Assembly: GCF_000341355.1 (NCBI RefSeq)
Contig: NC_020300.1
Coordinates: 744,001 to 808,000, forward strand
Length of the DNA: 64,000 bases
Origin: Bartonella australis AUST/NH1
Lineage (GTDB): Bacteria; Pseudomonadota; Alphaproteobacteria; Rhizobiales; Rhizobiaceae
Direction: 5' to 3'
Position 1 is the stretch's first letter, and each line of letters begins with the position of its first letter. Both the position numbers and the translations under genes were made by a program. The notes beneath the pieces are model-generated. The model was not told the DNA's origin. It ran no database searches and saw only the letters and a program-made list of their open reading frames with translations. This document shows positions 27,832 to 38,838 of the stretch, one piece after another.

Positions 27832-29004
27832 TCAAGAGCCGATTAATCTTCTCACTAATCGGACGAGTATTAGTATGATGTATAAGCCAAAAAAGCAAGC
27901 CATTGTAAAAGAAAAACCAAAAGGCTTAAAGCTATCCATAGCTTGACCGGCAATAGTTGGTCCAATGAGCATACCAATTCCGTAGCAAAACATAAAAGCA
28001 GAATTAGCAGCAGCAAGCTTGGGCCCTTTGAAGCGAGTGCCTAATTGTGCAAGCCCAATTATATAGAGGCTTGCGGATACACCGCCAAGGAGAAAGAGAT
28101 CAAGCATAAAAAGCCATTTATGTTCCGCTATCCATGATATAATAAGGGTCCCAGCAAAACCTAAGGTAGCGCAGCATATAAGGGAATAATTTTCATTTTT
28201 TACATAATCACTTATGAAGCCGATAAGGATTAAAAGAAAGACATTACCAAGCGCAAGCATTGCCATAAATTGTGCAGATTCACTTTCACTATACCCAATT
28301 AATAAGCTAAAAGGTATAGTGAGCGTTAATGCGCCTGTTTTAACTGCGCCATAAACGAAGGCTGCCATAGTCAAAGTCGGAGTGTGGAAGATATAAGGGA
28401 AAAATGCCGTACGTTCATTCTTTTTGAATTTAGGAGTTGCCTTCCAAGCAAAAAAGATTGGTACAGTAGCAATTGCAGTAAAAATGCAGCAGGTGCCGAC
28501 GGGCATAAAACCACGAATGCCTATTTTTGCCAGCAATGCTGTGCCCACAGTAAATCCAAGTCCCAAAGTAATTACATAAACAGAAAGTATTAAATTTCGT
28601 TTTTGGGGCGGAGCGGAACTGTTAATTAAAAATTCTAATAATACAAACATGATTGTCATAGTGAAATGCAGTGCAAACCGCAAAACGAACCAAATCCACA
28701 GCGATTCGAAAAAATAGAAGCCTAAAAAGCTTAAGCATCCAATAAACACCATGAGTAATATTGATTCGGCAATACCAAGATATGAAGCGATGCGAGAAAC
28801 GAAGACGGCACCGATAATCGTAGCTATTCCGGCAACTGTTCCGCTATAACCAATAGCACTGTTTGAAAACCCTTTTTCAACCATCAACAGTGATATAAGC
28901 TGTAGTCCCATCCCTAATGCTATAGCGACGGCACCAATAGCCGTAATCACAGCGATAATTGTGCGCCGAGAGTTATTTTGGAAGCCGGAGAGTTCATCTA
29001 TCAT
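27832..29004 (-). CDS. MFS transporter
   Basis: 390-residue major facilitator with about 12 predicted membrane segments. The N-terminal half has GMGLQLISLLMVEKGFSN and GYSGTVAGIATIIGAV; the C-terminal half has FKGPKLAAANSAFMFCYGIGM and GPTIAGQAMDSF. It resembles the YcaD/UMF-like carriers that lie between rpmG and rnr in Rhizobiales. Substrate unknown. Confidence 0.88.
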   Translation of the reverse strand: MIDELSGFQNNSRRTIIAVITAIGAVAIALGMGLQLISLLMVEKGFSNSAIGYSGTVAGIATIIGAVFVSRIASYLGIAESILLMVFIGCLSFLGFYFFESLWIWFVLRFALHFTMTIMFVLLEFLINSSAPPQKRNLILSVYVITLGLGFTVGTALLAKIGIRGFMPVGTCCIFTAIATVPIFFAWKATPKFKKNERTAFFPYIFHTPTLTMAAFVYGAVKTGALTLTIPFSLLIGYSESESAQFMAMLALGNVFLLILIGFISDYVKNENYSLICCATLGFAGTLIISWIAEHKWLFMLDLFLLGGVSASLYIIGLAQLGTRFKGPKLAAANSAFMFCYGIGMLIGPTIAGQAMDSFKPFGFSFTMACFFGLYIILILVRLVRRLIGS

Positions 29005-29375
29005 GAAAAAATCTTAACCCTGCTATATCGCCCATTCCTTTATACATCTTATGATAAATTAACAAAAAATGAGAAAAAACAAAGCTTCATCGAAGGTGCA
29101 CGCAGCCGTAGCACGTCGTTCATACGGTATCGCACAGATTTTTGAAGTACGAAAAGGAGAGACTTAGCATCATAAAATTCCGTAATTAGTTAGGTTTGCG
29201 AAATTTTTTATGTACCACGTACAGCCTCCCTTAGTCCAACCAAACCGCTACACGCAATCGCAGCTTTTTAAAATTTTTTCCTGAAAAAAACAATAGCTTA
29301 ATCAAAGAGGCGATTTTTTTCTTCTTCTTTATAAAAATCATGATGTGCTAATTTTATAAATTATCTATTTGATTT
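29005..29375. other. Spacer between rnr and MFS gene
   Basis: In many Rhizobiales a DUF983 gene lies here; none is seen. A plus-strand 32-codon basic frame (29069-29167, RKNKASSKVHAAVARRSYG) has no clear ribosome-binding site and is not recognised. Confidence 0.35.
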
Positions 29376-31664
29376 TTAGTTGTTTTTTGAATACTGTTTT
29401 CTTTTATGGAAATTGGGCACACGCTCTTTCTCTGTAAATCTATTTTTGTGGTAAGACAACAGCGAAAAGGTCACTCGACGAGGTTTTGTTAATACTTCAA
29501 AGCATAATGAGCCAGATAAAGGCTGTACTTCTATAAGCTTTACCTCTACTTTATCGTTAAGTTGATAACACTTGCGAGTACGTTTTCCTACAAGAGCTTG
29601 ATGTATTTCGTCAAAATAATAATAATCGCCTTTAAGCGTGGAAACGGGGACGAAGCCGTCTATACTCAGTTTATCAAGTGAAACAAAAAAACCCGCTTTT
29701 ATAACTCCGGAAATGCAACCTCCAAATGAGCAGCCAACTTTATCGGTTAAATAGTGCGCTAAAAGTCGGTCGATAGTTTCTCTTTCAGCTGCCATTGCAC
29801 GGCGTTCATGTAAAGAAATTTGTGCGGCGATTTTTGCAAGATTTTTTTCTTGCGAATCTGTTAATATATCGTCACCTAATTGTAGGACTTTAATCAGCGC
29901 TCGGTGAACGATTAGATCAGCGTAACGACGGATTGGGGATGTAAAATGTGTGTAATTATGCAGATTTAGGCCAAAGTGTCCTGTGTTTTCGGGATTGTAT
30001 TCGGCTTGAGACTGTGAGCGTAAAATAATCTGATTGACCAATTCTTGTTGCTGTGTATTTGTAACTTTTGCAAGAATATTATTGAATCGCGCTGATGTAA
30101 GTTCTGCTCCCCTTGAAAGGGAAATCCCCAGGCTTTTAAAAAAAACCCGCAGAGTTTCCTGTTTCGCGAGAGATGGTTTATCGTGGATACGGTAAATGAA
30201 GGGCTGATTATATTTCTTTAATGTTTCAGCAGCGGCAACATTAGCTTGTATCATGAATTCTTCAATTAAACGATGTGCCTCTAGTTGTGGTGGAATCACA
30301 ACATCTTCGACATGTCCATTTTGATTAAGAATAATCTTTTTTTCTGCTACTTTTAATTCTAGTGGTTGCCGACGATTACGCGCGGTTTTTAGGCTAGCGT
30401 AAGCTGCCCATAGTGGCTGTAAGACATTTTCAAGAAGAGGCTCTGTTTTTTCGTTTGTATTTCCTTCAATTGCACATTGGACTTCTTGATAAGACAATTT
30501 GGCCGCAGTACGCATTATAATGCGATGAAAACTATGCTTGCATTTATTGCCATTAGCATCAAAAATCATGCGAACAGCGAGAGCAGGTCTATCTTTTTTT
30601 TCATGTAGAGAGCATAAATCATTAGAAATACGCTCTGGCAGCATTGGTACAACTCTATCGGGAAAATAAACAGAATTTCCCCGTTTGAGTGCTTCTTTAT
30701 CTAAAGCGCTTCCCGTTTTTATATAACAGGAGACGTCGGCAATCGCGACGGTGACGATCCAGCCTCCACTGTTTGCTGGATCTTCATCTTTTATTGCGTG
30801 AACTGCATCATCATGATCCTTTGCATCAGGCGGATCAATTGTAACGAACGATAATTGCCGCCAGTCTTCGCGGTTAATTGTATTGGTAAATTTTACATTT
30901 TCGGCTTGCTTAAGGACGTCTTCAGGAAAAATATAGGGAATTTCTTTTGAAATAAGAGCTATCATTGAAAGCGCTTTTTCGCTATCTATGCGCCCTAGGA
31001 CATTTTTTATTTTTGCACTTTTTAGTCCGCAAAAAGTTCTTTTTCCGATTTCAACTTCAACTAAATCGCCGGGTTCTATGTCAATTTTTGAAGATGCATC
31101 AATGACCAGTTCGCTGAATTTTCGTTCTATAGAATCAAGTCGCCATTGACCATCTTTGGATTTTTTCACTATACCAAAACTGGTTATTTCTTGTTTATTA
31201 ATTTTGCGGATAATCCGCCCTGTATAGGAGCTGTCGCGAAGAATCTTATTTCGAAGAATTTTCACAAGGACGTGATCTCCAATATCAATGTTTATACTTC
31301 TTATTTGAGGAGAAGGGGGTATTTCAATATTTGGCTTTGGATCACTTTGCCATTTAAGAGGCTGTGCAATAAAATTTCCAGTCTTATTAAGTGCGCTGAT
31401 TTTCGCTAAAACAATGGTGGGTAATCCCACTTTACTTATTCCTTTTTTGCGTTGTTTTAATATAAGATTTTCGTTTCTTAAATCACACAATATACCTTTT
31501 AGCCAGGCACGAGAATCTTTTTTTAAGTTAAAAGCTTTAGCGATTTCACGTTCACTTAATCGATCGGGCTTATCACTGATAAAGGAAAATATTTCCTCTT
31601 TAGTGGGTAATCGCTTAATGCTGGACGATTGTGAGCTTTTTATTTTCTTTTCGCTTTTAGCCAA
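29376..31664 (-). CDS. rnr: Ribonuclease R
   Basis: Processive 3'-5' exoribonuclease of the RNB family, 762 residues. Order: N-terminal winged-helix region (EREIAKAFNL), cold-shock domains, RNB catalytic domain with TIDPPDAKDHDDAVHA carrying the metal-binding aspartates and VVPMLPERISNDLCSL, then C-terminal S1 domain (GCISGVIKAGFFVSLD) and a basic tail. 38 bases downstream of topA; probably one transcript. Confidence 0.96.
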   Translation of the reverse strand: MAKSEKKIKSSQSSSIKRLPTKEEIFSFISDKPDRLSEREIAKAFNLKKDSRAWLKGILCDLRNENLILKQRKKGISKVGLPTIVLAKISALNKTGNFIAQPLKWQSDPKPNIEIPPSPQIRSINIDIGDHVLVKILRNKILRDSSYTGRIIRKINKQEITSFGIVKKSKDGQWRLDSIERKFSELVIDASSKIDIEPGDLVEVEIGKRTFCGLKSAKIKNVLGRIDSEKALSMIALISKEIPYIFPEDVLKQAENVKFTNTINREDWRQLSFVTIDPPDAKDHDDAVHAIKDEDPANSGGWIVTVAIADVSCYIKTGSALDKEALKRGNSVYFPDRVVPMLPERISNDLCSLHEKKDRPALAVRMIFDANGNKCKHSFHRIIMRTAAKLSYQEVQCAIEGNTNEKTEPLLENVLQPLWAAYASLKTARNRRQPLELKVAEKKIILNQNGHVEDVVIPPQLEAHRLIEEFMIQANVAAAETLKKYNQPFIYRIHDKPSLAKQETLRVFFKSLGISLSRGAELTSARFNNILAKVTNTQQQELVNQIILRSQSQAEYNPENTGHFGLNLHNYTHFTSPIRRYADLIVHRALIKVLQLGDDILTDSQEKNLAKIAAQISLHERRAMAAERETIDRLLAHYLTDKVGCSFGGCISGVIKAGFFVSLDKLSIDGFVPVSTLKGDYYYFDEIHQALVGKRTRKCYQLNDKVEVKLIEVQPLSGSLCFEVLTKPRRVTFSLLSYHKNRFTEKERVPNFHKRKQYSKNN

Positions 31665-31702
31665 AATTTACACCTTTTTTTCAAGAAAAGCTTTTATTGG
31701 TT

Positions 31703-34243
31703 TTATTTCTTCTTGGAAGTCGTTTTTTTGGTGGATACTTTGGCTGATATAAGCTCTAATGCTTCTGAAAGAGTCACACTAATTGGGTCTTTGTCTTTTG
31801 GTAATGTTGCGTTGATTTTGCCCCAATTGACGTACGGGCCGTAACGCCCGCTACGTACGGTGACGGTCCCACCATCTGGATGATCCCCTAATGTTTCTAG
31901 TACGGAAGATGCGGTTTTATCCCGTTTTGTTTCATTTTTTTGCTTTTCTGCAAGCACTGTAACAGCCCGATTTATGCCGATATCGAAGACTTCGTCTATA
32001 TTAGGAAGGGTTGCGTATTTTCCATCGTGTGCGAGATAAGGGCCGTACCGTCCGGTTGCTGCTGTGATTATTTTACCTGTTTCAGGATGAACTCCAACTT
32101 CACGGGGGAGAGATAATAAAGCCAAAGCTTTATCAAGATCAATATTATTTATTTTCCATTCTTTTGGTAATCCTGCGCGTTTGGCCTCTTTGCTTTCACC
32201 GAGTTGAATATACGGCCCAAAGCGGCCATTACGAAGTGAGACATTACCTCCTGTTTCAGGATCAATACCAAGAAGGGTAGGTTCATTATTATATACAGCT
32301 TCATCTTTTTCTTCTGTATCCGAGCCGAGTTTGTGTGTATATTTACATTCAGGATAGTTGGAACATCCAACGAAAGCTCCGTAACGGCCTAATTTTAGCG
32401 ATAACCGGCCATTCGCACATAGAGGGCAAGAGCGAGAATCACCCCCGTCTTCGCGCGCGGGGAAAGCGAGAGGCGCTAACGTTACATTTAAGACATCGAG
32501 GATATCTGTTATACGCAATTCCTGAATGTTGGTGATGGACGCATTAAATCCGCTCCAAAAATCGCGTAAAACATCTTTCCAAGAAAGTTTTCCATCCGAT
32601 ATAAGGTCTAGTTTTTCTTCAAGGTTCGCTGTAAAGCCGTATTCTACATAACGATTAAAAAAGTTTTCAAGGAAAGCTGTAACGATGCGCCCTTTAACAT
32701 CGGGAATGAGCTTTCGTTTATCAACCATGATATAACCACGATCAGAAAGTGTTGCCAATGTAGATGCATAAGTTGAGGGCCGCCCAATCCCTAGTTCTTC
32801 GAGTTTTTTAATTAACGAAGCTTCAGAATAACGAGGAGGCGGTTCTGTTGTATGTTGTATTGATTCAATTTTTTCTTTTGTAAGCGTTTCATCGATATTA
32901 ATCTCTGGCAAGCGCGTTGATTCATTCTTTTCGCCATTTTCTTCATCTTGCTGGTCAGTGTAGGCGGAAATAAAGCCATCAAAACGAATAATAGAACCTG
33001 TTGCACGCAGATTTGCACTATCCTCTCCTTGCAGCGCTTCAATTTCGACAGTCGTACGTTCAATTTCTGCGGAGCGCATTTGGCTAGCAATAGCGCGTTT
33101 CCATATCAATTCATAAAGTTTTGCTTGATCGCTATCGAGAAAATTACGTACTTGATCAGGAGTACGCTTAAAATCTGTTGGGCGGATAGCTTCGTGCGCT
33201 TCTTGAGCATTTTTTGCTTTTGTTGAGTAAAAACGTGGTTTTTCAGGGAGATAATTACCACCAAAAGAATCAATAATTACTTCTCGTGCTGAATGGATAG
33301 CTTCTGACGCCATTTGCACACCATCAGTACGCATATAAGTAATAAGTCCCGCTACTTCACCATTAATTTCGATACCCTCATAAAGCTTTTGGGCAAGTTG
33401 CATGGTGCGAGAAGCTGAGAAACCTAATTTTGAAGAAGCTGCTTGCTGTAGCGTAGATGTTGTAAATGGCGGGGAAGGATTTCTTTTTATGGGTTTTGCT
33501 TCAACATTTAGTGTGCGGTATACCGCGTTTTCCAGCATAAGGCAGATCTTGTCCGCTTGTTCTTGAGATTGAATATCAAGTTTGTCGAGCTTTTTGTGAT
33601 TAAGTGCTAATAATCGTGCATGAAAACTATCGTTTCTGGGTGTTTTTAAAAATGTCTCGATTGACCAATAATCTTCTTTAATAAAGCGTTCTATTTCTGA
33701 TTCGCGATCGCAAATAATACGTAAAGCGACCGATTGGACACGACCAGCGGAACGCGCACCGGGCAATTTGCGCCACAAGACGGGTGAAAGCGTAAAGCCA
33801 ACCAGATAGTCAAGGGCGCGGCGTGCAAGGTAAGCGTCTACAAGTGATTCATCAATGTTGCGCGGATTGCTCATGGCATCAAGCACAGATTTTTTTGTAA
33901 TTGCGTTAAAGACAACCCGCTTAATAGGTTTATCTTTTAGAATTTTTTTTTGCTTAAGAACATCAAGAATATGCCATGAAATAGCCTCTCCTTCGCGATC
34001 AGGGTCAGTTGCCAAAATAAGACTATCAGCTTCTTTAACTGCTTTTGCTATTTCATTTAAACGTTTTGCGGAGGCGGCGCCAATATCCCACTTCATGGAA
34101 AAATCTTCATCAGGTAAAACGGAGCCGTCTTTTGCGGATAAATCACGAACGTGTCCAAAAGATGCCACTACTTTATACTGAGGTCCGAGGTATTTATTAA
34201 TTGTTTTTGCCTTTGCCGGGGACTCGACGATGACGATATCCAT
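31703..34243 (-). CDS. topA: DNA topoisomerase I
   Basis: Type IA enzyme relaxing negative supercoils. N-terminal TOPRIM (IVESPAKAKTINKYLG, ATDPDREGEAISWH), the catalytic Tyr in GLITYMRTDGVQM, one zinc-ribbon-like CPLCANGRLSLKLGRYGAFVGC...C repeat, then several C-terminal Topo_C repeats (RFGPYIQLGE, RYGPYLAHDG, RYGPYVNWGK) and a Lys-rich tail. 846 residues. Part of the dprA-topA-rnr cluster. Confidence 0.97.
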   Translation of the reverse strand: MDIVIVESPAKAKTINKYLGPQYKVVASFGHVRDLSAKDGSVLPDEDFSMKWDIGAASAKRLNEIAKAVKEADSLILATDPDREGEAISWHILDVLKQKKILKDKPIKRVVFNAITKKSVLDAMSNPRNIDESLVDAYLARRALDYLVGFTLSPVLWRKLPGARSAGRVQSVALRIICDRESEIERFIKEDYWSIETFLKTPRNDSFHARLLALNHKKLDKLDIQSQEQADKICLMLENAVYRTLNVEAKPIKRNPSPPFTTSTLQQAASSKLGFSASRTMQLAQKLYEGIEINGEVAGLITYMRTDGVQMASEAIHSAREVIIDSFGGNYLPEKPRFYSTKAKNAQEAHEAIRPTDFKRTPDQVRNFLDSDQAKLYELIWKRAIASQMRSAEIERTTVEIEALQGEDSANLRATGSIIRFDGFISAYTDQQDEENGEKNESTRLPEINIDETLTKEKIESIQHTTEPPPRYSEASLIKKLEELGIGRPSTYASTLATLSDRGYIMVDKRKLIPDVKGRIVTAFLENFFNRYVEYGFTANLEEKLDLISDGKLSWKDVLRDFWSGFNASITNIQELRITDILDVLNVTLAPLAFPAREDGGDSRSCPLCANGRLSLKLGRYGAFVGCSNYPECKYTHKLGSDTEEKDEAVYNNEPTLLGIDPETGGNVSLRNGRFGPYIQLGESKEAKRAGLPKEWKINNIDLDKALALLSLPREVGVHPETGKIITAATGRYGPYLAHDGKYATLPNIDEVFDIGINRAVTVLAEKQKNETKRDKTASSVLETLGDHPDGGTVTVRSGRYGPYVNWGKINATLPKDKDPISVTLSEALELISAKVSTKKTTSKKK

Positions 34244-34487
34244 AATTTTATCCGAATGTTGAAATAAAAATTATTCCTATAACCTCCTTTCACATGAATA
34301 GCTAATGACAATTGGTCAAAAGCACATAAAAAAAATTATATTATACAACTTTTAATTGTTATTATTTAAAATGCACCTTATAAAAAATAGTACGGCTTAT
34401 TTTCCACAGCTAGCATAAAAAGCATACGGCGAAATACTAAAATGACGTCTATTGAGAGGTGGGGAGAATGCTCAAGGATAGAAGATT

Positions 34488-34694
34488 ATGCTTATAGATC
34501 ATTTAAAAGTTATCCAATATATCACGGATATGTCAAAACAAATGAATCAGATGGCTCGTCAAGCTCATAGCCCGCTTTTGGCACTGCTTTTGGATATGGT
34601 GGCCGAAGAGGGGCAAAGTATCATTAATAAAGCTGAGGCTCTTGGCGAAGATTCGAACCCGACAATGACACATAACCACCGGAATGCCGAATAA
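34488..34694 (+). CDS. Conserved small helical protein
   Basis: 68 residues, mostly helical ([41 protein letters not shown]). I recall similar short hypothetical proteins in Rhizobiales but no function. Preceded by a weak AGG. Its last 71 bases overlap the 3' end of dprA on the opposite strand, so part of the sequence is coding on both strands. Confidence 0.6.
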   Translation: MLIDHLKVIQYITDMSKQMNQMARQAHSPLLALLLDMVAEEGQSIINKAEALGEDSNPTMTHNHRNAE

Positions 34695-35826
34695 GCTTCC
34701 CGGCAAGATCGAGTTCGATCAACAAGAGGTAAAGATTTTGCAGGGAAACACCTGAGTGAGCGCTGAGAGTATCTAAGTCAATTGGAGCTGATGAGAGAGC
34801 TGAAAGGACAGCTGCGCGCTCTGCGTCGTCTTCAATTAAAAGAGGCTTATCGATCCTTATATTAGGTGAGCTAAGATTCTCTGGCGGAGGTGGTTCTTCA
34901 AAAAAGTTCAGTTGCGGGTTAGCTGTATTTGGAATTAACGGCGTAAGCGCTTCTACAATATCAGAAGGATGCGCGGACAGCAAAGCGCCTTCTTTGATAA
35001 GGTTATTTGTGCCAATGGACCTTGGATCAAGTGGGGAGCCTGGGATGGCGAAAATTAATCGCCCTATCTCAGCGGCGTAGCGGGCTGTGATTAGGGAGCC
35101 GGATCGCATCGCTGCTTCCGCTACTAAAAGACCAAGTGATAAACCTGCTATAATCCGATTTCTTCTTGGAAAATCGATGGCGCGGGGCCTCCAATTAATC
35201 GGCATTTCGCTGATAATTGCTCCTCCATTGGCGATAATATCATCATAAAGTTTTTTATTTTCAGGAGGGTAGATATGATCGATGCCACCAGCCATGACCG
35301 CGATTGTACCTGTCGAGAGGCTTGCTTGATGAGCGACACTGTCGATTCCACGTGCGAGTCCAGAAATAATTGTGAAGCCAGCCTTACCAAGGAAATGAGC
35401 AAATTGGGCTGCTAATTTTTTGCCAGCTGCTGAAGCATTTCGGGAACCAACGATCCCGACCGAGGGTTTATGAAAAGCCGCAGAATTACCTTTTATGGCA
35501 ATAAGTGGCGGTGACGCTTCCGTTACCTTGAGAAATGGCGGGTAATCCGGTTCTCCGACACCGATAAACTGAATACCCAATTTTTCGGCTTTTTCCATTT
35601 CTCGTTCAGCATCTTTTAATGTTGCTACTCGTATAGGCGCGCTAAGACCGCCTTTTTTACTGAGCTCAGGGAGTGCAGCTAGAGCATTTTCGGCTGTTTT
35701 GTAATGGTCAATCAAATTACGAAAAGTAACTGATCCAACATTCTCGCTCCGCAATAACCTCAGCCAGTTTAAACGTTGATGATCAGTGAGCGGAATTCCT
35801 CTATCTGTTCCTTTTTTTACCACCAA
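34624..35826 (-). CDS. dprA: DNA processing protein DprA
   Basis: Rossmann-like DprA/Smf protein that loads RecA onto incoming single-stranded DNA. N-terminal SAM/HhH-like region, core [20 protein letters not shown] and [36 protein letters not shown], and a C-terminal winged-helix domain (about 330-400). Starts at TTG or the adjacent GTG, overlapping the end of plsY by 26 bases. Confidence 0.94.
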   Translation of the reverse strand: MVVKKGTDRGIPLTDHQRLNWLRLLRSENVGSVTFRNLIDHYKTAENALAALPELSKKGGLSAPIRVATLKDAEREMEKAEKLGIQFIGVGEPDYPPFLKVTEASPPLIAIKGNSAAFHKPSVGIVGSRNASAAGKKLAAQFAHFLGKAGFTIISGLARGIDSVAHQASLSTGTIAVMAGGIDHIYPPENKKLYDDIIANGGAIISEMPINWRPRAIDFPRRNRIIAGLSLGLLVAEAAMRSGSLITARYAAEIGRLIFAIPGSPLDPRSIGTNNLIKEGALLSAHPSDIVEALTPLIPNTANPQLNFFEEPPPPENLSSPNIRIDKPLLIEDDAERAAVLSALSSAPIDLDTLSAHSGVSLQNLYLLLIELDLAGKLIRHSGGYVSLSGSNLRQEPQLY

Positions 35827-36448
35827 GTTTACTTTCTTTCCCGATTAATAGCCTACTAATATTTGTGTGATGTTTTACAATTACGAGTACGCTCATCGCA
35901 ATCATTACGCAATTAGAATAGAGACCAGGAGAAAAAAAATAAGTAAAAACTGGAACAATGATAACAGTAATGATTGCAGATAACGAAGAATAGCGCGTAA
36001 GCAAAAAAGTTGTAGCCCAAACAATGGCAAAAATAATCGCTAGCGGCCAACAAAAACCTAAGCATATACCTAGATAAGTGGCAACGCCTTTTCCACCTTT
36101 AAATTTCAGCCATATCGGAAAGAGATGTCCTAAAAAAGCAAAAAAACCAGCCAATATAACAATGACATCGTCTTCTGCTAGATGAATTAAGAATTTTGCA
36201 ATCAGAACAGCAATAGTTCCTTTCAGTATGTCGCAAAGTAGAGTAAGAGCGGCGATTTTTTTATTCCCTGTCCGTAAAACATTTGTAGCGCCAATATTTT
36301 TAGAACCAATCGTCCTTATATCGCCAAGCTTAGCAAATCGCGTAAAAAGCAACCCAAACGGAATAGAACCGAGGAGATATGATACCAAAAAGATGAAAAA
36401 TATACGGAATTGAAAAAGTGTTTCTGCGTCACCCATTGAGAATCTCAT
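35801..36448 (-). CDS. plsY: Acyl-phosphate glycerol-3-phosphate acyltransferase
   Basis: Integral membrane enzyme transferring the acyl group from PlsX-made acyl-phosphate to sn-1 of G3P, giving lysophosphatidic acid. Five or more membrane segments. The three conserved motifs are seen: [24 protein letters not shown] and [13 protein letters not shown]. 215 residues. Its ATGA start overlaps the pyrC stop, so it is translationally coupled. Confidence 0.96.
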   Translation of the reverse strand: MRFSMGDAETLFQFRIFFIFLVSYLLGSIPFGLLFTRFAKLGDIRTIGSKNIGATNVLRTGNKKIAALTLLCDILKGTIAVLIAKFLIHLAEDDVIVILAGFFAFLGHLFPIWLKFKGGKGVATYLGICLGFCWPLAIIFAIVWATTFLLTRYSSLSAIITVIIVPVFTYFFSPGLYSNCVMIAMSVLVIVKHHTNISRLLIGKESKLGGKKRNR

Positions 36449-37749
36449 TTGATTTGTTGATCGAGCTTAAATACCGACCGGCCTTTAACAAAAGTTTGGA
36501 GGACGCGCCCTTGAAAGCGCGCATTCTCAAATGGCGTATTTTTCGAGCGTGAATGCAGCATATCCGCAGACAATATCCATGGTTCATCAAGATCAACCAA
36601 AAGAAGATCTGCGTGAGCACCTTTTTTGAGTGTCCCTGCGTTGATACCGAAGAGTTTTGCAGGTGCCGTTGATAAAAGTTCAACTAGTCGAAGAAGAGAC
36701 ACTGACTCGCTGTGATAAAGGCGTAAAGCTGCGCTTAATAAAGTTTCCATGCCAACAGCGCCGGCTTCAGCATCTTGAAATGGTAGACGTTTTGTATCAA
36801 CATCTTGGGGATCATGAGAAGAAACGATAATATCTATCGTTCTGTCTTTGATTGCTTCGATCATCGCTATACGATCTTCTTCTGCGCGCAATGGGGGAGT
36901 TAAGCGAAAAAAGGTACGATATTCACCGATATCATTTTCGTTAAGCGACAAATGATTGATGGACACGCCCGCTGAAATTTTTGTATTACGCTGCTTTGCC
37001 AAACGAATAGCATCAGCAGACAGGGCTGTCGATATTTGTGCGGCGTGGTAGCGTGCCTCTGTTAACGCAGATAATCGCAGATCTCTTTCTAATGGAATCA
37101 CTTCCGCTTCGCGTGGCACTCCAGGAAGACCAAGCCAACTAGCTAAAAGGCCTTCATTCATGACTCCTTGGCCTACAAGATCTTTATCCTGAGTTTCGTG
37201 AATTAATGTAATGTCGAAGTCGCGAGCGTAAGTCATGGCCCGGCGAATAATAGCTGAGTTTTGAAGCGTTTTTTTCCCCTCACTGAATGCGACTGCACCT
37301 GCATCTTTTAATAAGCCAAATTCAGTTATTTCTTGCCCTTTTAAACCTTGTGTAATAGCGGCAACAGGATGAATATTGACCAGCGACATTTCATGTGTCG
37401 TGCGCGTAATAAATTTGACGAGCGCTACATTATCAATCACCGGTTGTGTATCAGGCATCATGAGGAAAGAAGTGATACCACCTGCAGCAGCAGACTGACT
37501 CGCTGAAGCTATTGTTTCACGGTGCTCTGCTCCTGGTTCACCGACAAAAACCCGAGCATCAACAAGTCCAGGTAAAATTGTTTTATTTCGCGCGTCGATA
37601 ATTTCCGCTCCTTCAGGTATCCCCTGATTTAGAGCTTCTTTTCCAGAAGCTATAATGAGCCCATTTTCGACTATAATCGTACCAATTTCGTCGATTGCGC
37701 GCGAGGGGTCAACAACACGGGCGTTTTGAAAAACCATCGACCTTGTCAT
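36445..37749 (-). CDS. pyrC: Dihydroorotase-like protein (probably non-catalytic)
   Basis: Amidohydrolase-fold partner of PyrB. The family metal-binding motif DxHxH is replaced by [11 protein letters not shown], so both histidine ligands are missing. Other hallmarks remain: [52 protein letters not shown]. This matches the Rhizobiales PyrC-like/PyrX group, thought to scaffold aspartate transcarbamoylase. ATG at 37749 overlaps pyrB by 41 bases; a further in-frame ATG is at 37737. A true PyrC is expected elsewhere in the genome. Confidence 0.9.
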   Translation of the reverse strand: MTRSMVFQNARVVDPSRAIDEIGTIIVENGLIIASGKEALNQGIPEGAEIIDARNKTILPGLVDARVFVGEPGAEHRETIASASQSAAAGGITSFLMMPDTQPVIDNVALVKFITRTTHEMSLVNIHPVAAITQGLKGQEITEFGLLKDAGAVAFSEGKKTLQNSAIIRRAMTYARDFDITLIHETQDKDLVGQGVMNEGLLASWLGLPGVPREAEVIPLERDLRLSALTEARYHAAQISTALSADAIRLAKQRNTKISAGVSINHLSLNENDIGEYRTFFRLTPPLRAEEDRIAMIEAIKDRTIDIIVSSHDPQDVDTKRLPFQDAEAGAVGMETLLSAALRLYHSESVSLLRLVELLSTAPAKLFGINAGTLKKGAHADLLLVDLDEPWILSADMLHSRSKNTPFENARFQGRVLQTFVKGRSVFKLDQQIK

Positions 37750-38710
37750 TTTTTTCTTTTCTCCAATTATGCCGGGGATCCAATAAAGCTTCCATGACAG
37801 CCATGCGCACAGCAATCCCCATTTCTACTTGTGTATGAATCATACTTTGTTTTCCATCTGCTATGTCAGAGTCAATTTCTATGCCACGATTTATTGGGCC
37901 GGGATGCATGATAATGCAATCATCTTTAGCATAAGCTAAGTTTTCTTTATGTAATCCAAAATGGTGAAAATATTCACGAACGGAGGGAACGAAAGCACCT
38001 GCCATACGCTCACGTTGCAGACGTAACATCATAATGACATCGACGCCTTCAAGACCTTTCCTCATAGTATTAAAAACCTCAACGCTCATATCTGAGATTC
38101 CAGCAGGGAGCAGCGTTGAAGGAGCAACAACGCGCACACGCGCACCTAAAGCATTGAGGCTGATGATATTGGAACGCGCAACACGTGAATGTAGAATATC
38201 ACCGCAAATTGCAACAGTTAATCCTTCGATACGGCCTTTTGTTTTTTTAATGGTTAAAGCGTCCAATAAAGCTTGCGTTGGATGTTCATGTGCACCGTCG
38301 CCTGCGTTAACTACACAACAATCAACTTTTTGTGCTAAAAGGGTGGCCGCTCCAGCGCAATTATGGCGAACGACCAATATATCAGGCTTCATTGCATTGA
38401 GAGTTGTCGCCGTATCGATCAATGTTTCCCCTTTTTTTACGGATGAATTGCTAATAGCCATATTCATTACATCTGCTCCTAACCGCTTACCGGCTAATTC
38501 AAAAGAGGATTGCGTTCGTGTAGAAGCTTCGAAGAAGAGGTTAATCTGAGTACGTCCACGTAATATAGTTCTTTTTTTGTCAATTTTCTTGGAAAAGAGG
38601 ACATTTGCGTCTGCACGATCAAGCAATATATTGAGATCTTGTACACTGAGGCTCCTAATATCCAAAAGATGTCTGTGTGGAAAAATTGGAAAAAAAGTAT
38701 TTTGAATCAT
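37709..38710 (-). CDS. pyrB: Aspartate carbamoyltransferase catalytic subunit
   Basis: Condenses carbamoyl phosphate and aspartate in pyrimidine synthesis. Carbamoyl-phosphate site [20 protein letters not shown], the 80s-loop-type [31 protein letters not shown] and [12 protein letters not shown] are all present. 333 residues. The first gene of a tightly overlapping pyrB-pyrC-plsY-dprA run. Confidence 0.97.
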   Translation of the reverse strand: MIQNTFFPIFPHRHLLDIRSLSVQDLNILLDRADANVLFSKKIDKKRTILRGRTQINLFFEASTRTQSSFELAGKRLGADVMNMAISNSSVKKGETLIDTATTLNAMKPDILVVRHNCAGAATLLAQKVDCCVVNAGDGAHEHPTQALLDALTIKKTKGRIEGLTVAICGDILHSRVARSNIISLNALGARVRVVAPSTLLPAGISDMSVEVFNTMRKGLEGVDVIMMLRLQRERMAGAFVPSVREYFHHFGLHKENLAYAKDDCIIMHPGPINRGIEIDSDIADGKQSMIHTQVEMGIAVRMAVMEALLDPRHNWRKEKNDKVDGFSKRPCC

Positions 38711-38838
38711 AGCATTCTTTTCTATAGATCTCTAAAAAGCTTAAACGGGCACCTGTTTGAGTGTAACAAATGTTTTTAACCACAAAAAGACAAATAGTCT
38801 ATGATATAAATGGTTTAGTATTTAGGGATATATATCTT

